From positions 1 to 64,000 of the forward strand of contig NZ_JACIJJ010000006.1 in assembly GCF_014199325.1 (NCBI RefSeq): 64,000 bases of DNA, given 5' to 3'. This document shows, piece by piece, positions 7,881 through 15,392 of this stretch. Below the pieces are notes generated by a model, which had not been told where the DNA came from, did no database searches, and worked only from the letters and a program-made list of their open reading frames with translations. Origin of the DNA: Sphingomonas yantingensis (GTDB taxonomy: Bacteria > Pseudomonadota > Alphaproteobacteria > Sphingomonadales > Sphingomonadaceae). The translations under genes and the position numbers were made by a program. Each line of letters opens with the position of its first letter. Positions within the stretch are counted from its first letter, which is position 1.

Positions 7881-8585
7881 CTAGAGATCGAGGCTTGGCT
7901 GATCGGGGCGCTGCTCCTCAGCAGTTTTCTGCTCGGCCTTGCCCACCTCGGCACGTGGATCGTCAGCTTGCTTCACTGACATTAGCTGCGATGGGAACGG
8001 CTTCGCCAAGGCAACGGCGTCATCGAACGAGCAGGTGAGCCATCGCTCCTCGTCCTCCTCATCAAGCAGCACCGGCATCGCCTTCGGATGAACCGGGGCA
8101 ACGAGCGGGTTCGGCTCGGTCGTCAGGAACGCAAAGACGGCGCCGGCCTCGGTTGGACGCCAAACCCCCGCAAAGCTGACAATGGGTCGGCTGGGGACGC
8201 CGAACCAGAACAGCGGGCGTTTCCCCGTCGGACCCGGCCCATATTCGCTGAAGCTTGTGAATGGGACCAGGCAGCGCCGCTCGGGGTTGGCCAGCGCTGA
8301 TTTCCAGAAGGGCGAGGTGTAGTTGCGGACGTTCGTCACCTTTGTGTCGAGCAGCACGGGCTTTCCCGTAATCTTGTCGATCCGTTTGCCCGGGACCTTC
8401 CGCGGAAATCCCCACGACATCGTGTCGAGCCGCCGTCCATCATTATCCTGCCGAAGCACCCAGGCCTCGCGATCGGGGAACAGCTCGGGCGGGGGAAAGT
8501 TGGCGTCCTCCGGATAGATCGCATCGACGCCGTATCGAGCCGCGAGATCGGCCTGCTTTGCTGTCATCCGGTACCTGTTGCACAT
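7881..8585 (-). CDS. SOS response-associated peptidase (SRAP/YedK family)
   Basis: A 234-aa SRAP protein. The catalytic Cys2 follows the initiator Met (MCNRYRM). The conserved glutamate lies in FTSFSEYG and the histidine in VHPKAMPVLL, together the set that forms and reverses thiazolidine crosslinks with abasic sites in single-stranded DNA. The family shields abasic sites and acts in the cytoplasm. Its ATG overlaps the stop of the preceding gene (TGATG at 8583-8587), so it is the last cistron of a four-gene minus-strand operon of otherwise unknown genes. SRAP genes are common on plasmids and islands. Confidence 0.93.
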   Translation of the reverse strand: MCNRYRMTAKQADLAARYGVDAIYPEDANFPPPELFPDREAWVLRQDNDGRRLDTMSWGFPRKVPGKRIDKITGKPVLLDTKVTNVRNYTSPFWKSALANPERRCLVPFTSFSEYGPGPTGKRPLFWFGVPSRPIVSFAGVWRPTEAGAVFAFLTTEPNPLVAPVHPKAMPVLLDEEDEERWLTCSFDDAVALAKPFPSQLMSVKQADDPRAEVGKAEQKTAEEQRPDQPSLDL

Positions 8586-9058
8586 CAGAAGTCGCCTACC
8601 TCGGTGTCGCTCTCGTCACTTCCGCTGCCGGACTGCTCCTCGGCATATGATCGGCATCCTTCGACGAAGCTCCACGACTTTCCGCCGCAGTCGTCCGCGC
8701 TCGTGACACCGCGCCGTTCAGCCCACTGCCTGCCGGCATCATGGCCGCTGCAGTCCTCGGTGCATTCATCGCCTCCTGAATAGAGGCCGGTGGCGATGGC
8801 ATCGCGTCGCTCATCATATTGGGGATACGTTTCGCCAGCGATGACACGGCCGTCGAATACATCCTCACGATCGTTGGCATCTTGCTGGTCGTCCGTTTCG
8901 ATCGGTGTGGCGTCGGCCTCGTCCGGGGATGAGTCGTAGGCGGTGATCGTGCTGGCGGTGGCTTCAGGCTCGTCCTTTTTCAGTGAGCAGTAGCCAGCCA
9001 AAAGGACCGCCCCGACGACAAGCCAGCCGCCTCCATTCGATGACTTCTTTTGCACAGC
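8585..9058 (-). CDS. Hypothetical envelope protein with a Cys-rich domain
   Basis: About 157 aa from a GTG at 9058; a TTG at 9106 is an alternative. A single hydrophobic segment near the N-terminus (GWLVVGAVLLAGYC) is followed by an acidic low-complexity linker. Then comes a Cys-rich domain of about 45 residues (CTEDCSGHDAG, WAERRGVT, DDCGGKS, EGCRSYAEE) that I recognise as a recurring small domain in sphingomonad and phage proteins. The function is unknown; the domain is probably disulfide-bonded outside the membrane. It is translationally coupled to the SRAP gene. Confidence 0.65.
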   Translation of the reverse strand, partial: AVQKKSSNGGGWLVVGAVLLAGYCSLKKDEPEATASTITAYDSSPDEADATPIETDDQQDANDREDVFDGRVIAGETYPQYDERRDAIATGLYSGGDECTEDCSGHDAGRQWAERRGVTSADDCGGKSWSFVEGCRSYAEEQSGSGSDESDTEVGDF

Positions 9059-9115
9059 GTTGCCCCCCGGATCAGGCAGGGTCGTCCCGACAAGCGGATG
9101 AGTCAACGCGTTCCC

Positions 9116-9634
9116 TCAGGAGCGATTTGCGGCCGTCACGTCCACGCCCAAATCCGTCAGCTGCTGCACGATCCAGCGATATGGCAGGTGACAGCTTGCC
9201 CACGGGTGACGAGGCTCTGCGGTTGCCGCCTTCCAGAACTCGTTGAGCAATCGCTGATTGCGAACGAACGGCCGCAGGACATGCAACGCGAGCCGTACTT
9301 CCAGCGTCCCGACCGCCTCGTTCGCTGACCGAGCTGTAGCCTCGCGCAGAATCTGCAGCGACAGATCGACGAGCGCGTGATGATGCGCCTCGCGGCGCGC
9401 TCGCCGCCTTCCGAACGGTAACGGAAGCAGATCGATTAGCGGCGATGCGCATCTTTTGGGACACTTGATCGATCGCCGTGCCGCCCGCCAATCGGTGTTG
9501 CCGCCGTTCCTGCGAACCTCGGCGATCAGTGCGTTGAGCTCCCAGACCTCGGTTGCCTTGCAACCCCGGCACGTAACCCGAACCTGCGCCTCGATCTTGT
9601 TGAGTTCGTCGAGGGTCTTGGGGTCGCTAACCAC
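9116..9634 (-). CDS. Hypothetical protein with paired Cys motifs
   Basis: A 172-aa protein from a GTG at 9634. The N-terminal half has CRGC and CPKRC about 38 residues apart, which could ligate zinc. The C-terminal half is helical and ends with a Trp- and Pro-containing stretch (RHPWASCHLPYRWIVQQL). The family is not recognised. It lies immediately after the small gene at 9636-9845 and before the Cys-rich envelope protein, in the same orientation, so the four genes from 9845 to 7881 probably form one operon. Confidence 0.55.
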   Translation of the reverse strand: MVSDPKTLDELNKIEAQVRVTCRGCKATEVWELNALIAEVRRNGGNTDWRAARRSIKCPKRCASPLIDLLPLPFGRRRARREAHHHALVDLSLQILREATARSANEAVGTLEVRLALHVLRPFVRNQRLLNEFWKAATAEPRHPWASCHLPYRWIVQQLTDLGVDVTAANRS

Positions 9635-9635
9635 A

Positions 9636-9845
9636 TCAGGCGAAGACTGGCAGGGCCAGCTGCTCGCCGCGCGCGGCCATCACGGCGCGGGCCTGAAGTG
9701 CGGCATCGACGGCTTGGCGATAGTGGACCGTTCCGAACCGCTCGGCCTCATCGAAACCGACCGGGGACCAGTCCTCGCTAGGGTAGCAGGCGTTGTAGAC
9801 CGCGCTAGCAGCCGCACGCAGTTGCAGATCGTACTGCATTCTCAT
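9636..9845 (-). CDS. Small hypothetical protein (about 69 aa)
   Basis: From the ATG at 9845, or 9839 if the second Met is used. It is helical and alanine-rich (LQLRAAASAVYNACYPSED, then YRQAVDAALQARAVMAAR). The stop lies next to the start of the following gene, which suggests coupling. I have seen similar small proteins in sphingomonads but cannot assign a function. Confidence 0.5.
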   Translation of the reverse strand: MRMQYDLQLRAAASAVYNACYPSEDWSPVGFDEAERFGTVHYRQAVDAALQARAVMAARGEQLALPVFA

Positions 9846-10186
9846 GTCCCTGTGACCGTCGAATCGCCGTCGCTTCGGCGGCCCCAATGTTAGAACGTAC
9901 AGGGAACGTTTTTCAAGCCGGTGGATCGCCTCGCAGCTTCTCATTTTGCGCCTGGCGTTCGAGCGGCAGATCAATTGGCAGTCGTAGAAACGACCGCCGA
10001 TAACGGACGGATACCGATCCAGTCGGTCAGGCTTAACGACCGCTTACCACTGCGGGCTTTGCAACCCGGGAAGGCCTCTTTCGCGAAGGCGATTCAGTTG
10101 CCGATCCTGCCCGTCCGAATGACCGATCAGCAAGCACCGGCCTTCTCGTACCACTGTGACACCCGGCACCGGATCGGTCGGATCTC
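9846..10186. other. Gene-free or degenerate stretch upstream of the AraC relic
   Basis: About 340 bases with the promoter side of the minus-strand operon on the left. The rest runs into a degraded AraC-family gene. A 134-codon plus-strand frame crosses it, but the translation does not resemble any family I know and the frame shifts before the recognisable HTH. Confidence 0.4.
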
Positions 10187-10495
10187 AATAGACTCCAGCG
10201 GAAAGAGCTCGCAGGCGCCCTCCGAAGCCGCGACTATCTGCCAATTGTCCCCCACCTATTTTCCCGCCGATTTGAGGCAGTGTTCGGCGTGGGCTACCCC
10301 GCCTATGTACGCGCGCTTCGCCTGAACCTCGCCTCCCGCCGATTGTTGGAAGTCGGTGAGAGCGCGGCGACGATCGCTTATGCCTTAGGGTTTGCCAGTC
10401 CGGCGCACTGCTCGAACCGGTTCAGGGCCCACTCCGGGGTAGCGCCAATCGCCTTTCGCCGCGGCGAAGGCGTTCGCCACGCTGCAGGCGCATGA
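10187..10495 (+). pseudogene. AraC-family regulator, C-terminal HTH fragment
   Basis: In this frame the sequence reads LQRKELAGAL, then FSRRFEAVFGVGYPAYVRALR and LLEVGESAATIAYALGFASPAHCSNRF. These are the two helix-turn-helix motifs of the AraC/XylS DNA-binding domain. There is no suitable start codon and no N-terminal sensor domain in the same frame, so it is a remnant. It sits at the left edge of the metal and arsenic module, next to repeat sequences. Confidence 0.75.
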
Positions 10496-10696
10496 AGTCA
10501 CTGCCGAAAGGACCCACTTGCGGTCGTTCAGCGGCATCTTTGCCCTTCCCGGAAGCGGACGCTTGTTCATCTCGGCAGGTACGAACCGGGCGCGCGGTTG
10601 GTGGGTCTGCACCGGATGGCCGCTCATTCCCCCGCAGACGATCTGACACAGAATTCTGACACGCCGAACCTCGCATAAAACGCCCGGTAGCGCGGC

Positions 10697-10724
10697 GGTG
10701 TCACAACCGGACGGTTCTGACACC
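10697..10724. repeat. 28-bp palindrome at the left edge of the metal/arsenic module
   Basis: Arms GGTGTCACAACCG and CGGTTCTGACACC around two bases, with one mismatch. It abuts the stop codon of merR. A nearly identical, perfect palindrome lies at 19790-19817, just past the other end of the metal/arsenic/chromate module. Further TGACAC half-repeats occur at 10643-10662. Confidence 0.75.
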
Positions 10725-11135
10725 TCAGGCGTTCGGTAAGGCCGCTGGTCCCAATGCCTCAATGATCCGGCATTCAGCGACTGTGCCGCCGTCGCAGGAG
10801 TCGATCACCGCCTTCAGTTCGCGGCGAAGGGCGGTCAGATCGGCGAGCTTGCGATCCACCTCGCGCAGATGCTCGTTGGCGATACGGTCGATGCCGGCAC
10901 AGTCGCACGTCCGATCGTCGGACAGACCCAGCAGAGCGCGTACCTGATCGAGCGAGAAGCCGAGGTCGCGCGCGCGTCGGATAAAGGACAGACGGCCCAA
11001 CTCGGCCGCGCCATAGGTGCGGTAGTTGCCCGTGCTGCGGGATGGCTTCGGCAACAAGCCGATGCGCTCGTAATAGCGAACCGTTTCGACCTTGGTGTTG
11101 GTCGCCTTGCCCAGATCGCCGATCGTCAGCGCCAT
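10725..11135 (-). CDS. MerR-family metal-responsive regulator
   Basis: A 136-aa MerR protein. The N-terminal winged HTH reads MALTIGDLGKATNTKVETVRYYERIGLL. A long dimerisation helix follows, and then a C-terminal metal loop with DRTCDC and SCDGGTVAECRIIEAL. Cysteines in these places resemble the ZntR/CadR/PbrR group, so Zn, Cd or Pb is the likely inducer. Divergent from it is a CDF exporter whose promoter has the 19-bp spacer typical of MerR activation. A second identical-type site precedes the TonB receptor. The start at 11135 matches the family. Confidence 0.9.
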   Translation of the reverse strand: MALTIGDLGKATNTKVETVRYYERIGLLPKPSRSTGNYRTYGAAELGRLSFIRRARDLGFSLDQVRALLGLSDDRTCDCAGIDRIANEHLREVDRKLADLTALRRELKAVIDSCDGGTVAECRIIEALGPAALPNA

Positions 11136-11139
11136 CACC

Positions 11140-11170
11140 TTGACCCTGTAGCTGCTACAGACACTAGATG
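11140..11170 (+). promoter_or_regulatory. MerR-type operator-promoter of the CDF exporter
   Basis: A -35 box TTGACC at 11140-11145 and a -10-like TAGATG at 11165-11170 are separated by 19 bp, the over-long spacer that MerR regulators correct by twisting DNA. The spacer contains the perfect dyad CTGTAGC-T-GCTACAG (11146-11160). The site lies between divergent merR and the exporter. Confidence 0.85.
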
Positions 11171-11202
11171 GGGTGTCGCGCTCGGCTTCAAGAGGTGACG
11201 AC

Positions 11203-11934
11203 ATGGCAGGAGGATGCTGCGGCGGCTGTGCCGCTCCAACCGACAGGGACGACGACCGCGCATGGCGGCGCGTGCTGTGGATCGCGCTTGCCATCAACGC
11301 CGGCATGTTCGGCGTCGAGGTCGTCGCCGGCGTGGCCGCGCATTCCGCCTCGCTCAAGGCGGACGCGCTCGACTTTCTCGGTGATGCCGCGAACTACGCA
11401 ATCAGCCTCGGCGTTGCGGGGATGGCGCTGCACTGGCGAGCGCGCGCCGCGCTCGCGAAGGGCGTCTCCCTGCTCCTGCTCGGCCTGTGGGTGCTGGGCT
11501 ATACCGTCTGGATGGCGGCGTCGGGCACGCTGCCGGGCGCGGAGACGATGGGGGTTGTGGGCGTGGCGGCGCTGATCGCCAACATGGCTTGCGCCGCGCT
11601 GCTCTGGCGGCATCGAGGCGGCGACGCCAACCGGCAGTCGGTCTGGATATGCTCGCGCAACGACGCGATCGGCAACGTCGCCGTCGTCGCCGCGGCGTTC
11701 GGCGTATTCGGCACCGGCACCGGCTGGCCGGATATCGCGGTCGCCGCGATCCTCGCAGGCCTCGGCGTCTCCGGGGGCTGGCAGATCATCCGAAAGGCGT
11801 GTGTCGAGCTGGCTCAATCCCCGCCGAACCGGAAGCGGACGCCGCCGTTGATGGTGCGGCCGTCCAGCGGACCCCAGGCATCGACCGTCCACGCCCCGTC
11901 CGGCGCGCGCCGGGGCAGCAGCAGCGGATCGTAG
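11203..11934 (+). CDS. CDF-family divalent cation exporter
   Basis: About 243 aa from the ATG at 11203 with AGAGG upstream. The N-terminus has a metal-binding-like cluster (GGCCGGC). Five to six membrane segments follow, with the transport-site residues in KADALDFLGDAANY and CSRNDAIGNVAVV, as in cation diffusion facilitators. The last roughly 40 residues (from SPPNRKRTPP) do not look like CDF sequence. They are antisense to the end of the TonB-receptor gene, with which it overlaps by 121 bp, so the original stop has probably been lost. It should export Zn, Cd, Co or similar ions from the cytoplasm under MerR control. Confidence 0.88.
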   Translation: MAGGCCGGCAAPTDRDDDRAWRRVLWIALAINAGMFGVEVVAGVAAHSASLKADALDFLGDAANYAISLGVAGMALHWRARAALAKGVSLLLLGLWVLGYTVWMAASGTLPGAETMGVVGVAALIANMACAALLWRHRGGDANRQSVWICSRNDAIGNVAVVAAAFGVFGTGTGWPDIAVAAILAGLGVSGGWQIIRKACVELAQSPPNRKRTPPLMVRPSSGPQASTVHAPSGARRGSSSGS

Positions 11935-13808
11935 CGGGTCTGGCGGAAGTTCAGCAGGTTCTCGGCGTTGAGGAACAGGCTGACCTTGCCCAGCTTCAGC
12001 TCGCCCATCGCGCCCAGCTCGACATAGGGACGGCTTCGGCTGCGATAGGGGTCGTCCTCAAGGCTCTGGCGGCCGGTATAATAGGCCTCCAGCCCGATTC
12101 GGCCGCGCTCGTGCTTCTCCCACACCGCTGTCAGCCCGGCGGTATTGCGCGGAGTGAGGGGAACGGCTCGCCGGCCGATGCCGTCCGGGTTCGGTTCGCG
12201 CGCGTCGGTGCGGACATAGCTTCCGGTGAAGGTGATGGCGTTTAGACGGTAGCGCAGCAGCAGCTCGGCCCCGCGCGAGCGCGTCACGCCATCGGCGTTG
12301 ACCAGTTCGGCGCGGGTGGCGCTCACATCGCGGAGCTGGACGGCATGGTCGATGTTCGACCCGAACAGCGTCAGGCTCGCCTCGATCGGCCCGTGCGCAT
12401 AACCGAAGTCGATCGAGGCGGTGTCGGCCGTTTCGGCGCGCAAGCCCCGTAGCGGCTCGATCCGCGACAACCCTGCCGCCTCCACTTCCTCGATGAACGG
12501 GGTCGGCGCATAGAAGCCGCGACCCAGCGACGCGCGCACGGTGAAAGGGCCGGGCCTGAACAGCGCCGACACGCGCGGACTGACGCGCGTACCGTATTCG
12601 CTATGGTCGTCGAGGCGCGCGCTGCCCGCAAGCGTCAGGTTCGCCGACACCTTCTGCTCGGCCTGCACGAACAGCGCGGGCACTCGATAGGTGTAGTCGA
12701 AAGCCGGGAAGGTCCGCGAGCGATAGCTGTCCACCTGGTAGGCGGCACCGGCGAGCCAGGTCGTGTCGCCGGTGCCGCCGCCCAGCGATGCCTCGGTCAG
12801 GACGGTGTTGTGGCGGTCATTCTCGATCACGTCGCCGAAGGTGTGCCGATGGGCCTGCGTTACGCCCGACGCGCGCAGATAGAGCGTACCGACGCCCTCG
12901 ATCGGCGCCTGGGCGTTGAGGCCGGCGTCAAATCGCCGGCTGCGCTGATCCTGGGCGAAGGTCGAACCGTCCGGCACGACGCGGCCGGGCAGTGTGCCGC
13001 CGCGGCGCTGCTCGGCGAGCGCCCCGACCGTCAGATAGGCTTTCGCGCCGCCCGCACCGTCCCAGAACAGCCGCGGTCGGAACGTCCAGCGATCATAGCC
13101 GGGAATGTTCGCCCAACCGTCGCCGTCGATATCCTGGGCGGACTGCCGGTTGAACCCGCCGGTCAGCGAGTAGCCGATCGCCTCTGTCAGCGGACCGGAA
13201 TTGTAGCCGGTCACGTCCTGCCCGCCCCGGCTGGTCGCGTTCACCAGCAACTCACCCAATTGTGCCGGCGAAGGTCGGCGCGACACGAGATTGATGACGC
13301 CGCCCAGCGCCGATGGGCCGTAGAGCGCGGATGCCGCACCCTTGATGATCTCGACCTGTCCAAGGTCGGTAGGCGGTATTTGTAGAAGGCCGATCGATGG
13401 CGTCTGCCCGCCGTAGAGCGGCAATCCATCGGCGAGGATTTGCGTGAAGCGACCTTTCAGGCCCTGCACCCGGACGTTCGCCGCCCCCAGCGCCGGCGAC
13501 GTAACCTGGACGCGCAGACCGGGCGTCTCGTTCACCAGCATGGAGATGTTACCGGGCTGCATGAGGATTTTCTCCTCGACCTCTTCCCGGTTCAACACCT
13601 CGACGCGGATCGGCTCGTCCTGCACCCGGCGACCGGTGCGGGTAGCCTGGACCACGATGTCCTCGCCCTCATCAGCTTCCTCGGTGGACGTCGGCGGCAC
13701 AGCTACGGTTGGTCGATCCTGTGCCGCCGCAGCGTTCGCTGTCAGGCATAGGACCGCAAACACGATGGGCGACGCTATCAAAATCCTGTCGCCTGCTCTG
13801 TACGGCAA
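11814..13808 (-). CDS. TonB-dependent outer-membrane receptor
   Basis: Up to 664 aa. A signal peptide (IVFAVLCLTANAAAA) precedes a TonB box (EDIVVQATR). The plug domain includes RVQGLKGRFTQILADGLPLYGG and the conserved IEIIKGAASALYGPSALGGVINLVS-type segment, and a 22-strand barrel ends in a terminal Phe-containing strand. It takes up a ligand across the outer membrane using TonB energy. The open frame begins at a TTG (13808); a TTG at 13781 is also possible. Its promoter carries the same MerR operator as the CDF exporter, so it belongs to the same metal regulon. The ligand could be a metal chelate; this is inferred from regulation only. Confidence 0.9.
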   Translation of the reverse strand: MPYRAGDRILIASPIVFAVLCLTANAAAAQDRPTVAVPPTSTEEADEGEDIVVQATRTGRRVQDEPIRVEVLNREEVEEKILMQPGNISMLVNETPGLRVQVTSPALGAANVRVQGLKGRFTQILADGLPLYGGQTPSIGLLQIPPTDLGQVEIIKGAASALYGPSALGGVINLVSRRPSPAQLGELLVNATSRGGQDVTGYNSGPLTEAIGYSLTGGFNRQSAQDIDGDGWANIPGYDRWTFRPRLFWDGAGGAKAYLTVGALAEQRRGGTLPGRVVPDGSTFAQDQRSRRFDAGLNAQAPIEGVGTLYLRASGVTQAHRHTFGDVIENDRHNTVLTEASLGGGTGDTTWLAGAAYQVDSYRSRTFPAFDYTYRVPALFVQAEQKVSANLTLAGSARLDDHSEYGTRVSPRVSALFRPGPFTVRASLGRGFYAPTPFIEEVEAAGLSRIEPLRGLRAETADTASIDFGYAHGPIEASLTLFGSNIDHAVQLRDVSATRAELVNADGVTRSRGAELLLRYRLNAITFTGSYVRTDAREPNPDGIGRRAVPLTPRNTAGLTAVWEKHERGRIGLEAYYTGRQSLEDDPYRSRSRPYVELGAMGELKLGKVSLFLNAENLLNFRQTRYDPLLLPRRAPDGAWTVDAWGPLDGRTINGGVRFRFGGD

Positions 13809-13860
13809 AACGCTACCCCTGCATGGGCGTCGCGATCATCGGGACGCTTGTGAGGGACGG

Positions 13861-13891
13861 CCCATAAGGGCTGTAGCCGCTACAGGGTCAA
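13861..13891 (-). promoter_or_regulatory. Second MerR-type operator-promoter, for the TonB receptor
   Basis: Read on the minus strand, TTGACC (13891-13886), a 19-bp spacer containing the dyad CTGTAGC-G-GCTACAG, and TATGGG (13866-13861). The -35 box, dyad arms and spacer length match the exporter promoter at 11140-11170 almost base for base. It lies 53 bp upstream of the receptor start. Confidence 0.85.
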
Positions 13892-13946
13892 CACTGTATT
13901 GGTCAGGACCGTTGTGCGCGGTCCCTGGTCGATCTACGACACCGCC

Positions 13947-14291
13947 ATGTCGCTCCGGGCCTTCCCGCTTTTCCGGCTCGTCCGCACCGCCACGATCGTC
14001 GTCCTGGCGGTGATGATGCTCGTGCGGCTCGGCCCGCTCTGCGAGACGATGGCGATGGCCGCGACGCCGATCGCGTCCGCGGCGATGGATTGCGCCAACA
14101 CCCCAGGCCACGTTCCGATCAAGAAAATCCCGCCCTCGGCCTGCGCCACGCCGTGCGCGGCGATGCCCGGCGAGACGGTTGCGCACGTCGAACCGATGCT
14201 GTTCGTGCCGCTGTCGCCTTGGGCGGTCGCCCATACCGGGCTGCTCGGACTTACCAGCGCACCGGCAACGCCCCCTCCGCAGACCGCGTGA
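13947..14291 (+). CDS. Hypothetical secreted or membrane-anchored protein, Cys/Met-containing
   Basis: About 114 aa from the ATG at 13947. The N-terminal hydrophobic segment (residues 10-30) probably anchors or exports it. The following part has CETMAMAA, DCANTPGH and CATPCAAMPG, a pattern of cysteines and methionines that could bind soft metals. The family is not recognised. It lies just downstream of the MerR-controlled receptor promoter, in the opposite direction, and 40 bp before a Cys/His-rich mini-protein, so the two are probably co-expressed. Confidence 0.6.
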   Translation: MSLRAFPLFRLVRTATIVVLAVMMLVRLGPLCETMAMAATPIASAAMDCANTPGHVPIKKIPPSACATPCAAMPGETVAHVEPMLFVPLSPWAVAHTGLLGLTSAPATPPPQTA

Positions 14292-14331
14292 CGTCGAACC
14301 TGACCTCACACGAATCGACACGGAGAATACC

Positions 14332-14514
14332 ATGACCAAGTTCAAGCTCATCAGCGCCGCTTTCGCCCTCACGCTCTCGACGGGCGCCTTCGCCGCGGTC
14401 GCGAATTGCTGCGCCGATATGGCGTGCTGCAAGGACGGTGCTGACTGCTGCGATCATGGCGACAAGGCGAAGGGCGGCGATCACGCCGGCCACGCCATGC
14501 CGAACATGAAGTAA
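14332..14514 (+). CDS. Cys/His-rich small periplasmic protein, probable metal binder
   Basis: Sixty residues. A clear signal peptide (KLISAAFALTLSTGAFA) leaves a mature part of about 38 residues with three CC pairs or similar (NCCADMACC, DCCDHGDK) and a His/Met tail (HAGHAMPNMK). Such a composition is typical of periplasmic metal chelators. A GGAG-like ribosome site (CGGAGAAT) precedes the ATG. No catalytic domain is possible at this size. It lies between the MerR regulon and arsR. Confidence 0.75.
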   Translation: MTKFKLISAAFALTLSTGAFAAVANCCADMACCKDGADCCDHGDKAKGGDHAGHAMPNMK

Positions 14515-14597
14515 GACGAAGGGACGGGGGGCGGGCGACCGCCCCCCGTTTTCATGGCGCGCCATATCGAGCGTGAAGCCACCACTAGACTACACTT

Positions 14598-14621
14598 ATA
14601 TATCCACTATGCTAGATATAT
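14598..14621 (+). promoter_or_regulatory. ArsR-type operator overlapping the arsR start
   Basis: Exact inverted repeat ATATATC (14598-14604) and GATATAT (14615-14621), 10 bp apart, in an unusually AT-rich patch. The right arm overlaps the arsR start codon at 14620. Short AT-rich dyads of this kind are bound by ArsR/SmtB repressors. Confidence 0.65.
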
Positions 14622-14952
14622 GGAAAATGAGTCGGCAATCGCTGCGCTAGGCGCGCTCGCCCAAGGGACGCGGCTCGACGTGTTCCGCCTGTTGGTGCGT
14701 CACGAACCGGACGGCATGGCGGCGGGCGATATCGCGCGGGCGCTCGACGTGCCGCAGAACACCATGTCGGCGCATCTCGGCATCCTCGCGCGCGCCGGCC
14801 TGGTCCGCTCTGAACGGCATAGCCGCTCGATCATCTACCGTGCCGATCTGGACGGCCTGCGCGCGCTGACGCTGTTCCTCGTCAAGGATTGCTGCGCCGG
14901 CAATGCGGAGCTGTGCGCGCCGCTCGTCGCCGAACTCGCCCCCTGCTGCTGA
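14620..14952 (+). CDS. arsR: ArsR/SmtB-family arsenite-responsive repressor
   Basis: 110 aa. The winged HTH reads [22 protein letters not shown], then [18 protein letters not shown] and [13 protein letters not shown]. The classical CVC motif in the DNA-binding helix is absent. Instead the C-terminus has [11 protein letters not shown] and a terminal CC, as in ArsR types that bind As(III) with C-terminal cysteines. It is first in the operon arsR-arsC-arsB-ynfA-arsN2-arsH and should repress it until arsenite binds. Its operator is probably the dyad over its own start. Confidence 0.9.
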   Translation: MENESAIAALGALAQGTRLDVFRLLVRHEPDGMAAGDIARALDVPQNTMSAHLGILARAGLVRSERHSRSIIYRADLDGLRALTLFLVKDCCAGNAELCAPLVAELAPCC

Positions 14953-14963
14953 AAGGACGCCCC

Positions 14964-15392
14964 GTGGCCGTCGATATCGTCATCTATCACAACCCCGAGT
15001 GCGGCACGTCGCGCAACGCGCTGGCGATGATCCGCAACGCCGGCATCGAGCCGCATGTCGTCGAGTATCTGAAAACTCCGCCCTCGCGCGCGCTGCTAGT
15101 CGAGTTGATCGATCGCGCCGGCATGACGCCCCGCGAGCTGCTACGCGAGAAGGGGACGCCCTTTGCGGAGTTGGGCCTGGGCGACACGGCGCTGTTCGAC
15201 GACGTGTTGGTGGATGCGATGATGGCGCATCCGATCCTCATCAACCGGCCGCTGGTCGTCTCGCCGCTCGGCGTGAAGTTGTGCCGGCCGTCCGAAGCCG
15301 TCCTCGATCTGCTGCCGAGCGGCCAGCTCGCCGCGTTCGCCAAGGAAGACGGCGAACAGGTGGTGGACGCTTCGGGCCAGCGCGTCGCCTGA
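14964..15392 (+). CDS. arsC: Arsenate reductase, glutaredoxin-dependent
   Basis: 142 aa from a GTG at 14964. The catalytic Cys lies in [11 protein letters not shown], the standard motif of the E. coli-type ArsC family, and the substrate-binding arginines are in ILINRPLV and KLCRPSE. It reduces arsenate to arsenite using glutathione and glutaredoxin in the cytoplasm. It overlaps arsB by one base (TGATG), which supports translational coupling. Confidence 0.95.
   Translation: MAVDIVIYHNPECGTSRNALAMIRNAGIEPHVVEYLKTPPSRALLVELIDRAGMTPRELLREKGTPFAELGLGDTALFDDVLVDAMMAHPILINRPLVVSPLGVKLCRPSEAVLDLLPSGQLAAFAKEDGEQVVDASGQRVA

Noticed and set aside
9921..10325. A 134-codon plus-strand frame upstream of the AraC remnant
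   Set aside because: The translation matches nothing, and the recognisable AraC HTH is in another frame.
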